A stretch of DNA of 64,000 bases from Sphingobacterium sp. B16(2022) (lineage in GTDB: Bacteria > Bacteroidota > Bacteroidia > Sphingobacteriales > Sphingobacteriaceae), in contig NZ_JAAUVN010000005.1 in the NCBI RefSeq assembly GCF_012030425.1, positions 248,001-312,000 of the forward strand, read 5' to 3'. Shown here one piece after another: positions 24,424-32,621 of this stretch. How positions within the stretch are numbered: the stretch's first letter is position 1; every line of letters begins with the position of its first letter. The notes beneath the pieces were generated by a model, which did no database searches, was not told where the DNA came from, and saw only the letters and a list, made by a program, of their open reading frames with translations. Both the position numbers and the translations under genes were made by a program.

Positions 24424-24591
24424 TCGCATTTGAGTTCTATGGGAAATGGGCGGACGAGATTTGATCAACTATTCTTCGCCTCTATTTTAATATTCAAAAT
24501 TATCTACTTGATTCTAGGGAAGTACCAACACGGGTTTTCTTTATTTAAAAGTTGATTATCTTGTTTGCTATAATTTTTAGCATTAATTTAG

Positions 24592-24622
24592 TTTGATGTT
24601 AGTATTTTTAAATATACTTTTG
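24592..24622 (+). promoter_or_regulatory. Host-type promoter TTTG-N19-TACTTTTG
   Basis: TTTG (24592-24595) and TACTTTTG (24615-24622) match the Bacteroidota consensus TTTG-N19-TAnnTTTG exactly. The predicted start near 24628 leaves about ten bases before ATG 24638. It should be active in the lysogen without phage factors. Confidence 0.75.
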
Positions 24623-24637
24623 AATAAAATTAAAATT

Positions 24638-24958
24638 ATGGGAGCATGGGGAATTGAAGAAAAGAAAGAAGTACCAGCGGAAGTCACGTCGCTTTATAGA
24701 TTTGCTTTGCAAAACAATTGCTGGATCTATTATGATCATAATCGCGTGTTTTATACGCCTGAAGAGTTTATGGATAAGTGGAGACAGTTATATAAGCAAG
24801 AGCATACTGGTTTAAGCAATATTAAAGATTTTGCAGTTAAAAGTCCATATGCTGCGATTAAACAGAGGGCTGGATGGATAAAAAAAGCAAATGAGGAGCT
24901 CCAGGCCTTATTGGAAAAGCTTGAAGGTTATGATATTCAGTTTAAACCGCCTAAATAG
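24638..24958 (+). CDS. Small protein convergent with the SRAP gene (unknown function)
   Basis: The 106-residue product starts MGAWGIEEKKEVPAEV. An in-frame upstream ATG/TTG near 24593 lies inside the promoter and is therefore rejected. It is helical, with Trp and Tyr-rich segments (CWIYYDHNRVFYTPEEFMDKW) and a C-terminal coiled-coil-like stretch. Its 3' end overlaps that of the SRAP gene by 8 bases on the opposite strand. It has a host-type promoter. No family is recognised. Confidence 0.7.
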   Translation: MGAWGIEEKKEVPAEVTSLYRFALQNNCWIYYDHNRVFYTPEEFMDKWRQLYKQEHTGLSNIKDFAVKSPYAAIKQRAGWIKKANEELQALLEKLEGYDIQFKPPK

Positions 24959-25640
24959 CCCTTTGGATTTCGGGGTGATTGGTGTCTGTCAATTTAGGAT
25001 CTGTTACACGTACAACTTGATGGCTACCTAGTTCACCACCGTAAGGCTTCATCATTTTAATGATGTCTTCTTTATTGGTGGCATTTAACCAGGCATCTTC
25101 ATCTTGTTGGGAAATGATCAGAGGCATACGTTTCTTCTCATTGTGAATTTCAGCTAAGAGAGGGTTAGCCTCAGTAGTGATTATTGAGAATGTTGGATAA
25201 GTGTCTCCAGTCTCATAGTCTTTAAAGTCGCTGAATACAATGCCAAGTGTGAAAATCTCTTTAGATGGAGTGTAGATGTAATAATTTTCGGTGTCTTTCT
25301 GTCCGGCAACTTTGTGAGGCTCATAGAAGCCATTCACATAAAGTAGGCCCCGATTTTTCATTATATAGTTTTTATAGGATGCTTTTTCGAATATGGTACC
25401 AGAATCAGCATTCAGTGTGTTAGCATACTTTTTTGCGTCATCTTCTGTTTTGACCCAAAATGGGATTAATTTCCAGCGAGCCTGAACAATCTTATCATTC
25501 TGATTGTTAAGTGTTACCGGCAAGTAAGGACGAGCGAAACCAGAGACGTGATAAATTTCTGATCCTTCAAAGATCACCTCTTTCTCAGGTCTTGCTTTCT
25601 TTAGATAAGTAATGTCCGGTGTTGAAACATGATAGCACAT
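24951..25640 (-). CDS. SOS response-associated peptidase (SRAP; YedK/HMCES family), diverged
   Basis: This 229-residue protein belongs to the family that crosslinks to abasic sites in single-stranded DNA through the N-terminal Cys. Start ATG 25640 puts Cys at position 2 (MCYHVS), as the mechanism requires. The catalytic Glu is in VNGFYE and the His in EIHNEKKRMPLII. Two normally conserved places differ: NARxE is NADSG here and GFYEW is GFYEP, so DNA contacts may be altered. The gene lies between early and late regions. It could protect replicating phage DNA or belong to a defence island. The longer frame start at 25694 would lose the Cys-2 geometry. Confidence 0.88.
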   Translation of the reverse strand: MCYHVSTPDITYLKKARPEKEVIFEGSEIYHVSGFARPYLPVTLNNQNDKIVQARWKLIPFWVKTEDDAKKYANTLNADSGTIFEKASYKNYIMKNRGLLYVNGFYEPHKVAGQKDTENYYIYTPSKEIFTLGIVFSDFKDYETGDTYPTFSIITTEANPLLAEIHNEKKRMPLIISQQDEDAWLNATNKEDIIKMMKPYGGELGSHQVVRVTDPKLTDTNHPEIQRAI

Positions 25641-25679
25641 AATACAATAGTTTAAATGTTTAACAATTTTAAAACTTAT

Positions 25680-26159
25680 ATGTTTATGGATCAAGATAAA
25701 TTAAATATGGAAGCCCGTGTTATTGCCTATGATAAGCATTACGGGTTTGTTGAAAATCCTCAGGATTTCAACTTTGAATATAATCCTCATCGTTTAATCG
25801 TTAAGAACTATGCAATTAGAACGGGAGATAAGGCAGCATATAATAAGTATTTGGATATCTTCTTTCCGGAGCTGACTGAAATTGAACTTAAGAACTTTGA
25901 TACTGAGGTAAAGTATATCAAAGCATTGGACAATGAAGAATTGGCTAGGTGGTTAGCTAGTAATGATATTAAGGTAGTAGAATCAGATATTTCTGCAGAC
26001 GATCCAGACGCTATTTTTAAGATGGTTGATGTATCTGATTCTGAAGATCCTGATATGTACGTAATCGAGGAAGAGGATTTTATCCTAAACCGAATATTGC
26101 CAAGGACTCTAATAAAAACACCAAATAAAACTTGGGTAAATATTAAACTATCTAAATGA
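25680..26159 (+). CDS. Acidic protein divergent from the SRAP gene (unknown function)
   Basis: A protein of about 160 residues (MFMDQDKLNMEARVIAYDKHYG..., with alternative starts at 25686 and 25707). It starts 39 bases from the SRAP start on the other strand, so the two share a divergent control region. The C-terminal half is strongly acidic (VVESDISADDPDAIFKMVDVSDSEDPDMYVIEEEDF, given in part). Acidic small phage proteins are sometimes DNA mimics or inhibitors of host defences. That is only a suggestion. No family is recognised. Confidence 0.65.
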   Translation: MFMDQDKLNMEARVIAYDKHYGFVENPQDFNFEYNPHRLIVKNYAIRTGDKAAYNKYLDIFFPELTEIELKNFDTEVKYIKALDNEELARWLASNDIKVVESDISADDPDAIFKMVDVSDSEDPDMYVIEEEDFILNRILPRTLIKTPNKTWVNIKLSK

Positions 26160-26166
26160 TATAGTC

Positions 26167-26397
26167 ATGGAATACGTAAAAGTAACACACGCCGTACTAA
26201 GTGAACTTAAGAAAGATCACTATAATGTTCTAGTTACTGATTCTACGGCAGATGACGACGATCCCAAATTCATACCAGAATTTAAAGCTGACCTTTGGGG
26301 ATATCTTGAAAGTCTGGACGGTGAATTAGCATGTGCGGTGATTGATGATTTACTTGCACTGAAAGAGGAAGCTTTGAAAGGCACTGTTTTGTATTAA
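26167..26397 (+). CDS. Small acidic phage protein of unknown function
   Basis: A 76-residue protein starting MEYVKVTHAVLSELKKDHYNVLV, with an acidic middle (DSTADDDDPKFIPEFKADLWGYLESLDGE, given in part). It begins seven bases after the previous gene, so the two form one transcript. It shows no membrane helix or known motif. Confidence 0.65.
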   Translation: MEYVKVTHAVLSELKKDHYNVLVTDSTADDDDPKFIPEFKADLWGYLESLDGELACAVIDDLLALKEEALKGTVLY

Positions 26398-26427
26398 GGG
26401 GTCATGAAATAAGCATAAATCAGGATT

Positions 26428-26435
26428 TATATTTG
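26428..26435 (+). promoter_or_regulatory. Bacteroidota -7 element TATATTTG
   Basis: A perfect TAnnTTTG lies 23 bases before ATG 26459, with a predicted start near 26442. I find no TTTG at the right distance, so only the -7 half is supported. Confidence 0.5.
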
Positions 26436-26458
26436 TATTAAATCAACAATTATAAATT

Positions 26459-26680
26459 ATGATATACACTCACAATGGAAAATCCTATCTTCTTGACTTA
26501 TTACTAAGCCAAGCGCTTGAGGAAAATGGAGCAAAAGCAGTTTTAAACACCTTCTTAAGTTCAAATGGTGAAAAATTTTATATGAAGATTTCTGATCAAA
26601 GAGGCGAGGAATTTTATGATGACTTAGGAATTCTTTTGGAACGTACTGATGCTTTGGAAAAAATGGATATTAAAGAGTAG
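26459..26680 (+). CDS. Small phage protein of unknown function
   Basis: This 73-residue protein starts MIYTHNGKSYLLDLLLSQALEENGAKAVLNTFL. It is soluble and acidic, with a helix pair followed by a short beta segment. It has its own -7 element and is convergent with 26724-27332, about 40 bases apart. No family is recognised. Confidence 0.6.
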   Translation: MIYTHNGKSYLLDLLLSQALEENGAKAVLNTFLSSNGEKFYMKISDQRGEEFYDDLGILLERTDALEKMDIKE

Positions 26681-26723
26681 GCTATAAACCTACTCTTTTC
26701 TTAAATTACTAGGATGAATTATC

Positions 26724-27332
26724 TTAATCTTTGCTATATTCTTCAAATTTCAACACATTTCCAGTTACTGTGAAGTCCGTAATATGGTAATCATCTTCAA
26801 AAAAGAAACCGTTGATAAATCTCTTAATTGGATGAAATAAATCTTTTGGATACTCATCATTTATTAAACTTTCATAATCATTCTTTATCGAGAAAGCCCT
26901 GGGGAATTTCCCTCTACTTTTTTTAATCAATCCACACTTTTCGAGAACTTTAGTGATATCATGCTTATAATTCCCGTGTTGAGGGTTTTTAGTACTTACA
27001 TAATAATCACTTACATGGAAAGTATTTACATTACTTATTTTTTTATGATAACCGTCCTGATAATCTTTAGTAGATAATTTACCTTTTTTATAAGTTACTT
27101 TGACTAATTCACATTCGGCACTAATGATATCATTAACCTCAATAAAATAGTCTCCTCCCACAAGAAGCTTCTTCTTAGTTTTATATATCCCATTTATTAT
27201 CTCAAGTAATTCTTGTTCTTTATAATCGGCTGGATTATCAGACATACCAAAATCTAATAAATTTTTTGAAAAATTTTTAAAGGATTTTTGGGCTTGTCTC
27301 AGGCTCTGGTCACTAGTTTTTAATCGTAACAT
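26724..27332 (-). CDS. AT-rich phage gene of unknown function with its own promoter
   Basis: A 202-residue protein starting MLRLKTSDQSLRQAQKSFKNF. The frame could open at TTG 27353, but that lies in the -7 element at 27351-27358, so ATG 27332 is chosen. It is soluble, rich in Lys, Tyr and Asp. A region near 130-165 (HDITKVLEKCGLIKKSRGKFPRAFSIKND) could be a small winged helix. It lies at the distal end of the early operon but has a separate host-type promoter, so it may be expressed in the lysogen. Function unknown. Confidence 0.6.
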   Translation of the reverse strand: MLRLKTSDQSLRQAQKSFKNFSKNLLDFGMSDNPADYKEQELLEIINGIYKTKKKLLVGGDYFIEVNDIISAECELVKVTYKKGKLSTKDYQDGYHKKISNVNTFHVSDYYVSTKNPQHGNYKHDITKVLEKCGLIKKSRGKFPRAFSIKNDYESLINDEYPKDLFHPIKRFINGFFFEDDYHITDFTVTGNVLKFEEYSKD

Positions 27333-27350
27333 AATTGGTTTTAATTTTAA

Positions 27351-27358
27351 CAAATATA
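27351..27358 (-). promoter_or_regulatory. Bacteroidota -7 element TATATTTG upstream of 26724-27332
   Basis: Minus-strand TATATTTG is a perfect TAnnTTTG with a predicted start near 27344 and ATG at 27332. There is no TTTG at -33. It lies just after the end of the decayed gene 27375-27599. Confidence 0.55.
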
Positions 27359-27374
27359 CTAAATTTAAATAAGC

Positions 27375-27599
27375 TTAATTTTCCATCCAACCTCCAAATT
27401 TCTCTACGAAAGGTGCTTGCTCGTATTCTCCTTGCTCATTTACCCAACTGGACGATAACTATCGGCGTATGAGATGTGGGCATGAATTGTGTTTGTAAGC
27501 TTCTTGCTCAACACAGGCAAATATTTCATGATTAGCAGGAAAATGTATTGCCATGAAAGAACTTGTCTTACCTCCGGATAATAAATTTACTGTGATCAC
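27375..27599 (-). pseudogene. Remnant of a PAPS-reductase/PP-loop ATPase-like gene
   Basis: In one frame from GTG 27599 (which overlaps the stop of the preceding gene as GTGA) the translation is VITVNLLSGGKTSSFMAIHF..., with the PP-loop motif SGGKTSS of PAPS-reductase/ATP-pyrophosphatase proteins. A TAG follows after 46 codons (27461-27459). The frame then continues for 27 codons (SSWVNEQGEYEQAPFVEKFGGWMEN) to TAA at 27375. Intact members are usually well over 200 residues, so the middle has been deleted and what remains is an N- and C-terminal stump. The start/stop overlap shows it was once part of the early operon. Confidence 0.7.
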
Positions 27600-27805
27600 A
27601 CTTTACTTTGTTTGGTAATTGTTTCAAATCGTTTTTTATCATTTAAAGTGGAGGTATAATAATTTCGAACCCAAAAATCAACAGCTCTGCTGGAGCATCC
27701 TAGGAATAGACCAACTTCGTCTGAAGACAATCCAAATCCAATAACAAGCTCGATAGCTTCTGCAGCATCGTATATTGAATAAGTGGGTTTGAATTTTTGA
27801 GACAT
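27596..27805 (-). CDS. Small phage early protein with HTH-like composition
   Basis: A 69-residue protein (MSQKFKPTYSIYDAAEAIELVIGFGLSSDEVGLFLGCSSRAVDFWVRN...). The segment SSDEVGLFLGCSSRAVDFWVR reads like a helix-turn-helix, so it may be a small DNA-binding regulator. Its stop overlaps the GTG of the decayed PP-loop gene. It lies near the end of the early operon. No family is recognised and the HTH reading is tentative. Confidence 0.6.
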   Translation of the reverse strand: MSQKFKPTYSIYDAAEAIELVIGFGLSSDEVGLFLGCSSRAVDFWVRNYYTSTLNDKKRFETITKQSKV

Positions 27806-27832
27806 GATTTTTCCTGTCTTAATTGAATGAAG

Positions 27833-28030
27833 TTATTGAATCTTTAATTGAACGTTATACCCTGCTCTGATCAGTTGGCCGACATAATAACGTGGACCAA
27901 CTGGGATATCCTTGAACTGTGTAAACGGGGTCACGTCGAGTTCTCTTTTGTTAGTGTCCAGGACAAATCCTGCGTTCCGGACTTTTCTGCTCCAATACTT
28001 CAATTGTCCGGGAGTCGCTTTTTTCTTCAT
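27833..28030 (-). CDS. Small basic phage early protein
   Basis: A 65-residue basic protein (MKKKATPGQLKYWSRKVRNAGFVLDT...). ATG 28030 overlaps the exonuclease stop as TAATG, which identifies the start although the frame stays open further upstream. It is likely translated together with the exonuclease. The basic helical N-terminus could bind nucleic acid. Function unknown. Confidence 0.65.
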   Translation of the reverse strand: MKKKATPGQLKYWSRKVRNAGFVLDTNKRELDVTPFTQFKDIPVGPRYYVGQLIRAGYNVQLKIQ

Positions 28031-28812
28031 TAGATATCCTCGTTTTTTGATCGATCGTGCAACAAAGTATAAATTGCACATACATCTCTTATCTGCGCTA
28101 AGCAATCTTCTAACGGATGATGTGTATTTGGTAAAAAAATTAGTGGGCCAAGACCTAGGTTATTAGAATCACAATAAGTCCGGACATCTCTTTCATTTGT
28201 ATAATGCCAGGGTACAACAGCCCCCTCATAGGCATTCTTTAAAATAACTAAATCAAATGCTGGTGATTTTGCCCATACTCGGCGATCTGTAAAGCATTCC
28301 TTTTGGAAATATTCATTTAATTCCAGTACTGACTGATACAAATATTTTTCGCCATTAAAGTTTTCTTCCTGAGTTTCTTCAGACTGCGCACCCCACCATA
28401 ATGTGGTTTGAATAGATGTCGTTCTATTATCTTCGATCTGACGAACGTAATCAAGTTGATGATAATATGTATTTTCTGATATTTTACCTGTCTCCAAATT
28501 GAAGGCTACGGCAGCGATACTTAAAATAGCAGCTGTTGGCTTAGTGTCTAACGTTTCTATATCGATCATGATATCAGTGAATCGTCCATCTAGCTTACGC
28601 CAAATTTCTACTTCAAGATTACTTTTATCTTTATCTATTAAAATTGAGCTCATGAACTTTTCGACATCAAACAGACTACAATAGATATAGCCTAAATCTG
28701 TTTTTATCTCATATCGTCTACTAAAACCTAGTGATACATCGAGGACTTGATAAATTTTCCCTTTGTATAAGATGAAATTCCCTTTTAATTGCGTTATTTC
28801 TAATTTTTCCAT
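28030..28812 (-). CDS. DEDD-type 3'-5' exonuclease (Rv2179c-like)
   Basis: A 260-residue protein. An N-terminal extension of about 75 residues precedes the nuclease domain, which opens with DIMIDIETLDTKPTAAILSIAAVAF, where DIE supplies the first metal-binding acids. Further conserved sites are RVWAKSPAFDLVILKNAYE (second Asp) and NTHHPLEDCLAQ (His and last Asp), matching the DEDDh order of the Rv2179c/T4-exonuclease group (PF16473-like). It probably acts in phage DNA or RNA turnover during early infection. It lies in the early operon two bases after 28814-29101 and is coupled to 27833-28030. Confidence 0.82.
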   Translation of the reverse strand: MEKLEITQLKGNFILYKGKIYQVLDVSLGFSRRYEIKTDLGYIYCSLFDVEKFMSSILIDKDKSNLEVEIWRKLDGRFTDIMIDIETLDTKPTAAILSIAAVAFNLETGKISENTYYHQLDYVRQIEDNRTTSIQTTLWWGAQSEETQEENFNGEKYLYQSVLELNEYFQKECFTDRRVWAKSPAFDLVILKNAYEGAVVPWHYTNERDVRTYCDSNNLGLGPLIFLPNTHHPLEDCLAQIRDVCAIYTLLHDRSKNEDI

Positions 28813-28813
28813 T

Positions 28814-29101
28814 TTAAATCTTTTTAAGATGACCTGTACGTTCGTACAGGTCCATTTTTTCTATTTGTTGAATTATTAATTTTGGTTGCTCGACGTTTAA
28901 TTCTCGAAATCCAACGGCTGTCTGCAGATGATCACCAGGTTCTGATTCTATCGACCAGTCATTATCGAGATCTATGCAGTAACTCATCGGTTGACTGATA
29001 TCCCCGAATATCGTTTTGACGACTTCGAAACTTCGCTGATCGGAATCAACGAAGATCAGCCCCAGGTACCATGTCGGTTTATACGTCGAGGTCGGCTTCA
29101 T
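28814..29101 (-). CDS. Small phage early protein of unknown function
   Basis: A 95-residue protein (MKPTSTYKPTWYLGLIFVDSDQRSFEVVKTIFGDIS...). It overlaps the preceding gene by 23 bases and the next gene starts two bases after its stop, so it belongs to the early operon. It is mostly beta-prone with a C-terminal helix. No family is recognised. Confidence 0.65.
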   Translation of the reverse strand: MKPTSTYKPTWYLGLIFVDSDQRSFEVVKTIFGDISQPMSYCIDLDNDWSIESEPGDHLQTAVGFRELNVEQPKLIIQQIEKMDLYERTGHLKKI

Positions 29102-29321
29102 GATTTTCTTTCTTAAGCCTGACTGAAACAGATCTCAGTTGAGCGTTTACATCAAATATTTCGATAGGCCATTGGTTAACTTTGATGTGATGCTGCACCT
29201 CATTTCTCAAGCGATCGGGATCTGAAGATCTGATCTCAAATCTATCTTTATACTTACGTGGCGGATTTGTTTTTACTGCTTTAACCAACAATGCGATGTA
29301 ATCTTGTTCTTGTTTTTTCAT
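29079..29321 (-). CDS. Small basic phage early protein
   Basis: An 80-residue protein (MKKQEQDYIALLVKAVKTNPPRKYKDRFEIRSS...), basic at the N-terminus and with a beta-strand-rich middle. It starts seven bases after the primase-helicase stop and overlaps the next gene by 23 bases. Possibly an accessory of replication by position. No family is recognised. Confidence 0.6.
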   Translation of the reverse strand: MKKQEQDYIALLVKAVKTNPPRKYKDRFEIRSSDPDRLRNEVQHHIKVNQWPIEIFDVNAQLRSVSVRLKKENHEADLDV

Positions 29322-29328
29322 GATTTAG

Positions 29329-32300
29329 TTATGTAAAATTTGGTTTTTCTGTTCCTGGTACCGGTGTCGGAAATCCATCTGCAGGGATTGTTTTAAATGT
29401 GGGGTCGTAGACTTTAGCGCCATTGACTTCATTCCATCCACCTGTTTCTTTTTCGGTCTGCAGATAAAAATAATCTTGCGCCACTGTGTCTATGCTTTTG
29501 CTCCAAGTTTTTAATTTGTGATCAAGTTCATAGGCAGGAAATCTTCTCGAGAATCTTTTTGATTTTCCTAATAAGTCTTTTGGATTGTATCTCCAGCCTT
29601 TAAATTGTGCGAATAACCTTAATTTTGAATTGAATAATTGTGCACTATACTTGTTCATATTAGCAGAATTTTTGAAGTCTTCTAATGCGATTTTGACAGG
29701 TATCACAATATCAATTGTACCCATGTCGTTGTTAAAATAATTTTCTGCCCATTCTAAAAAAGTTAATCCAATATCCGCTAGGATATTTCGTTCCATGATA
29801 TTTTTCATGGGTGCTTCTATTTGCGAAGTAGATAAATATAGATGTGAGCATTGGATCAATAGATTTAGAAAATTATTCCAATCGTTATCATCAAAAGCCG
29901 AAAAAAGCGATTTACCTAAATCAGAAACAGGGGTACGTTCTTCCCTAAATTCTCCCAGTTTATTGTTGTGGAAATAATTTGACATCCCAAGAAATAGAAT
30001 TCTACGCAACAATGAACCTGACATTTTGCCGGGGGTATAGTTGGTTGATATCGATATTTTTGGAGATTCAGATTTATCCAACGAAACGCGTGTTTTTCCT
30101 TTAGGATTGACGGTCATGTCTCCAGTGACTAAAGAAAACAGCTGTTCGAAGTCAAAGCCCTGAGCGGCATCATCAATGTATAAGCTGTCTGTTTTTCGAG
30201 TGATTTGCTCAAGCACATGTGAATCATCAAATAGCTTATCTTTTTTTCCATTCAAAAACACTTGTTCACGAACCTGTTTGATTGCTTCAAAGAAAATAGA
30301 TTTACCAGTACCACCTTGAGGTAAACCATCTTCATTCGGCGTATCATCCATTGCTACAACAGACCATGATCGACTTGGATCTTTATATCGATGTACTAAA
30401 TATCCAAGTGCGTAATACTTGGACATCAGGTGTAACTCTTGTTCATACCGTTCTTCGTCAGTCAGATTCGGTCCCGAGATATTGAATCGATTTTCCGATT
30501 TGTATTTTTCGATTTCTTCTGAAGAGAGATCGTCCAGATTATCCTCTAACTCTTTTCTCCAATGAACACGGGATGTTTGAATCAAGAAACGATTGAAAAT
30601 ACAGTCGTTATTAAGCATAGTTAACTTGAAGCGTCCATCTTGTTCTAAAACATTAAACATTGGATCCAATAATCTGCTAAATGGCTTTTGTATAATCTGT
30701 GATTCCCAAACGTAAAATCCACTACCTTCATTCTTTACTTCAGTAATTCCCTTATCATCAATTTTTATTGTTTTTTTAGGGAAATACATCAGCTGGGTGT
30801 TAAACCATGCGTCACGAAAATCTAATTCCAATTCGGGCAATTGAGTAAAATGTGTATCACTCAAAATCGGTGATTTATGAACTGTATCAATTAAACCTTC
30901 TTCCATATACCATTGACGGAGAAAGTTGATAACGAATGATTTGATTTGCTCAGGCTTTACGATGCTAACTACAGAGCCCTTAACATGAATATATTCTATA
31001 AAGTCTGGCATCGTTTCATATCGTCCAAAACCATTCTTTATTAGGAAATTCAACATGCGCTCGATACTTATCTTGTATTCATATACTGGACGTCCGAATT
31101 TGAATCGTGCATTTCCGTCACGATCTAACGCTTGATGAGAATCCCAAAAGCGCATAGGTTTAGCCATCTTAACCAAGTTCCGAAATGATGATGCACTGAA
31201 ATAATTTAAATAATCTCTAACATCTTTGCACTTACGTAAGTATTGATCGGTCTTGTACTGCAGTTCTACGGGGAGGTCGACCGTCTTTATGTCTAAGTAA
31301 TTGGTAGAAGTAGAAGTAAAACATAAAGCGAGGTTCTCACGTTGTCCGGTATAGTCCAAATCAGGACATGTACATATATTATGCGCTAAAGAACGTAATT
31401 CCTTCAATACAGACGACGATAATTTGAAATATTCAGACGCACCATACACACACTCGAAACCTATGGCTGCTTTGTTGATCGCATCGGAGCCACCAGTACT
31501 GAAGAAAACATTTTCTAACTTAATCTTTTCCCGTTGGAATGATGTATCATCATTTGATTTAGCTTCTTTCTGTTTTTGATCACGAAGTTTTTCGACTTTA
31601 GCACGCAACTGTACCAGCCCGTGTAGGAAGTATCGATCGCCTCCATTATAGTACATAAAGCGAAATTTCTTGTCTTTATTTTTTGGTTGATATATTTTTT
31701 TCCACTTCGTTTTCTTTTCATTAATTGTCGATTCCTCTTCTATTGAAATGATAGGATAATGATCTTGAGACTCAACGATTGTCTTCTTACGCTCTTTAAC
31801 TATGCTGTAGGATGATAAAGGATGCCAATTTTGATTAGTCAATAATAATTTCAATGAATCATAGACAGCTTTTTTACGGTCTTCTTCCTTTATATGTTTG
31901 TGCTTGTATTCTACATCAGCAATTGCATATCTGGAAAATAAAATATCGATCCACGAGTCTGGCCACTCTTCTAAGTGTCCAAATTCCCAAAGACCTTCTT
32001 TTTCATCCGGATTAGCATCTTCTTTACGGAATTTTGCGGTGTAAAGAGATTGAACTTCCTGCCCAAATGATAAGTTATGCCTTGTTACGATTATTTTCAA
32101 TGCTTCGCCATAGGTGCAATTTTCTTCATGCTGCACAAGTGCAATTGCATTACGTGGTTTGGCACTACCTCCACCTCCAAAATCCGTGACGATATATCGA
32201 TGCTCAGGTGTTTTTTTGATTGCGCACGATTCAGACTTATCAGCGTCACGCATCCGAAAATGTTTATTCGTCCCTACAAAATCATCGATATCTTTTACAT

Positions 32301-32364
32301 ACCAACGTATGATATCAAGTCCTCCATTTGTCTCCTGAAATATTTGATCTATGTCGAATGCCAT
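29329..32364 (-). CDS. Phage primase-helicase (SF3/D5-type) of 1011 residues
   Basis: The N-terminal part (about 1-110) contains the pattern HRYIVTDFGGGGSAKPRNAIALVQHEENCTYGEALKIIV (given in part), like the CHC2-type primase domain of Bacteroidota phage replication proteins but without a clear Cys cluster. The C-terminal half is a superfamily 3 helicase: GGTGKSIFFEAI near residue 685 (Walker A), DSLYIDDAAQ (Walker B) and PKISISTNYT (motif C, Asn). The protein synthesises primers and unwinds the fork, so it is the main replication protein seen. No polymerase is visible, so host Pol III is presumably used. Confidence 0.85.
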   Translation of the reverse strand: MAFDIDQIFQETNGGLDIIRWYVKDIDDFVGTNKHFRMRDADKSESCAIKKTPEHRYIVTDFGGGGSAKPRNAIALVQHEENCTYGEALKIIVTRHNLSFGQEVQSLYTAKFRKEDANPDEKEGLWEFGHLEEWPDSWIDILFSRYAIADVEYKHKHIKEEDRKKAVYDSLKLLLTNQNWHPLSSYSIVKERKKTIVESQDHYPIISIEEESTINEKKTKWKKIYQPKNKDKKFRFMYYNGGDRYFLHGLVQLRAKVEKLRDQKQKEAKSNDDTSFQREKIKLENVFFSTGGSDAINKAAIGFECVYGASEYFKLSSSVLKELRSLAHNICTCPDLDYTGQRENLALCFTSTSTNYLDIKTVDLPVELQYKTDQYLRKCKDVRDYLNYFSASSFRNLVKMAKPMRFWDSHQALDRDGNARFKFGRPVYEYKISIERMLNFLIKNGFGRYETMPDFIEYIHVKGSVVSIVKPEQIKSFVINFLRQWYMEEGLIDTVHKSPILSDTHFTQLPELELDFRDAWFNTQLMYFPKKTIKIDDKGITEVKNEGSGFYVWESQIIQKPFSRLLDPMFNVLEQDGRFKLTMLNNDCIFNRFLIQTSRVHWRKELEDNLDDLSSEEIEKYKSENRFNISGPNLTDEERYEQELHLMSKYYALGYLVHRYKDPSRSWSVVAMDDTPNEDGLPQGGTGKSIFFEAIKQVREQVFLNGKKDKLFDDSHVLEQITRKTDSLYIDDAAQGFDFEQLFSLVTGDMTVNPKGKTRVSLDKSESPKISISTNYTPGKMSGSLLRRILFLGMSNYFHNNKLGEFREERTPVSDLGKSLFSAFDDNDWNNFLNLLIQCSHLYLSTSQIEAPMKNIMERNILADIGLTFLEWAENYFNNDMGTIDIVIPVKIALEDFKNSANMNKYSAQLFNSKLRLFAQFKGWRYNPKDLLGKSKRFSRRFPAYELDHKLKTWSKSIDTVAQDYFYLQTEKETGGWNEVNGAKVYDPTFKTIPADGFPTPVPGTEKPNFT

Positions 32365-32373
32365 GTTTTGTTC

Positions 32374-32619
32374 TTAATAGTTTTGTTGATTTTCATTTAT
32401 TCTTATCTCCCAATTGTGTGATCTTCTTGGAGGAGAAGGAAGGCGCTTTTGTTGCCCAGATTTAGTTTCCATACGTTTCAAAATCAATATGCACAGGGCG
32501 AGTACAAACAGGCCACAAATGATGATCGTGATCATAATGATTATCTGTAGGTGTTGGATCTGTTTTTCCTGTTCTGCTATTATCTCTGCAGATAGCTGTT
32601 GTATTTTTAGATTGGTCAT
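32374..32619 (-). CDS. Small membrane protein of the early operon
   Basis: An 81-residue protein with an N-terminal helix (MTNLKIQQLSAEIIAEQEKQIQHLQ) and one clear transmembrane segment at about 26-48 (IIIMITIIICGLFVLALCILILK), followed by a basic tail rich in Arg and Pro. It starts two bases after the stop of the upstream gene. It may be an early membrane effector, for example in superinfection control. That is an inference. Confidence 0.6.
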   Translation of the reverse strand: MTNLKIQQLSAEIIAEQEKQIQHLQIIIMITIIICGLFVLALCILILKRMETKSGQQKRLPSPPRRSHNWEIRINENQQNY

Positions 32620-32621
32620 GA

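Noticed and set aside
24367..24555. A 62-codon frame in the gene-free region
   Set aside because: It runs through two hairpins, has no promoter or family signal and is too short to support.
23819..24637. CRISPR array in the repeat-rich gap
   Set aside because: The repeat units are only 8-10 bp, in both orientations and without regular spacers.
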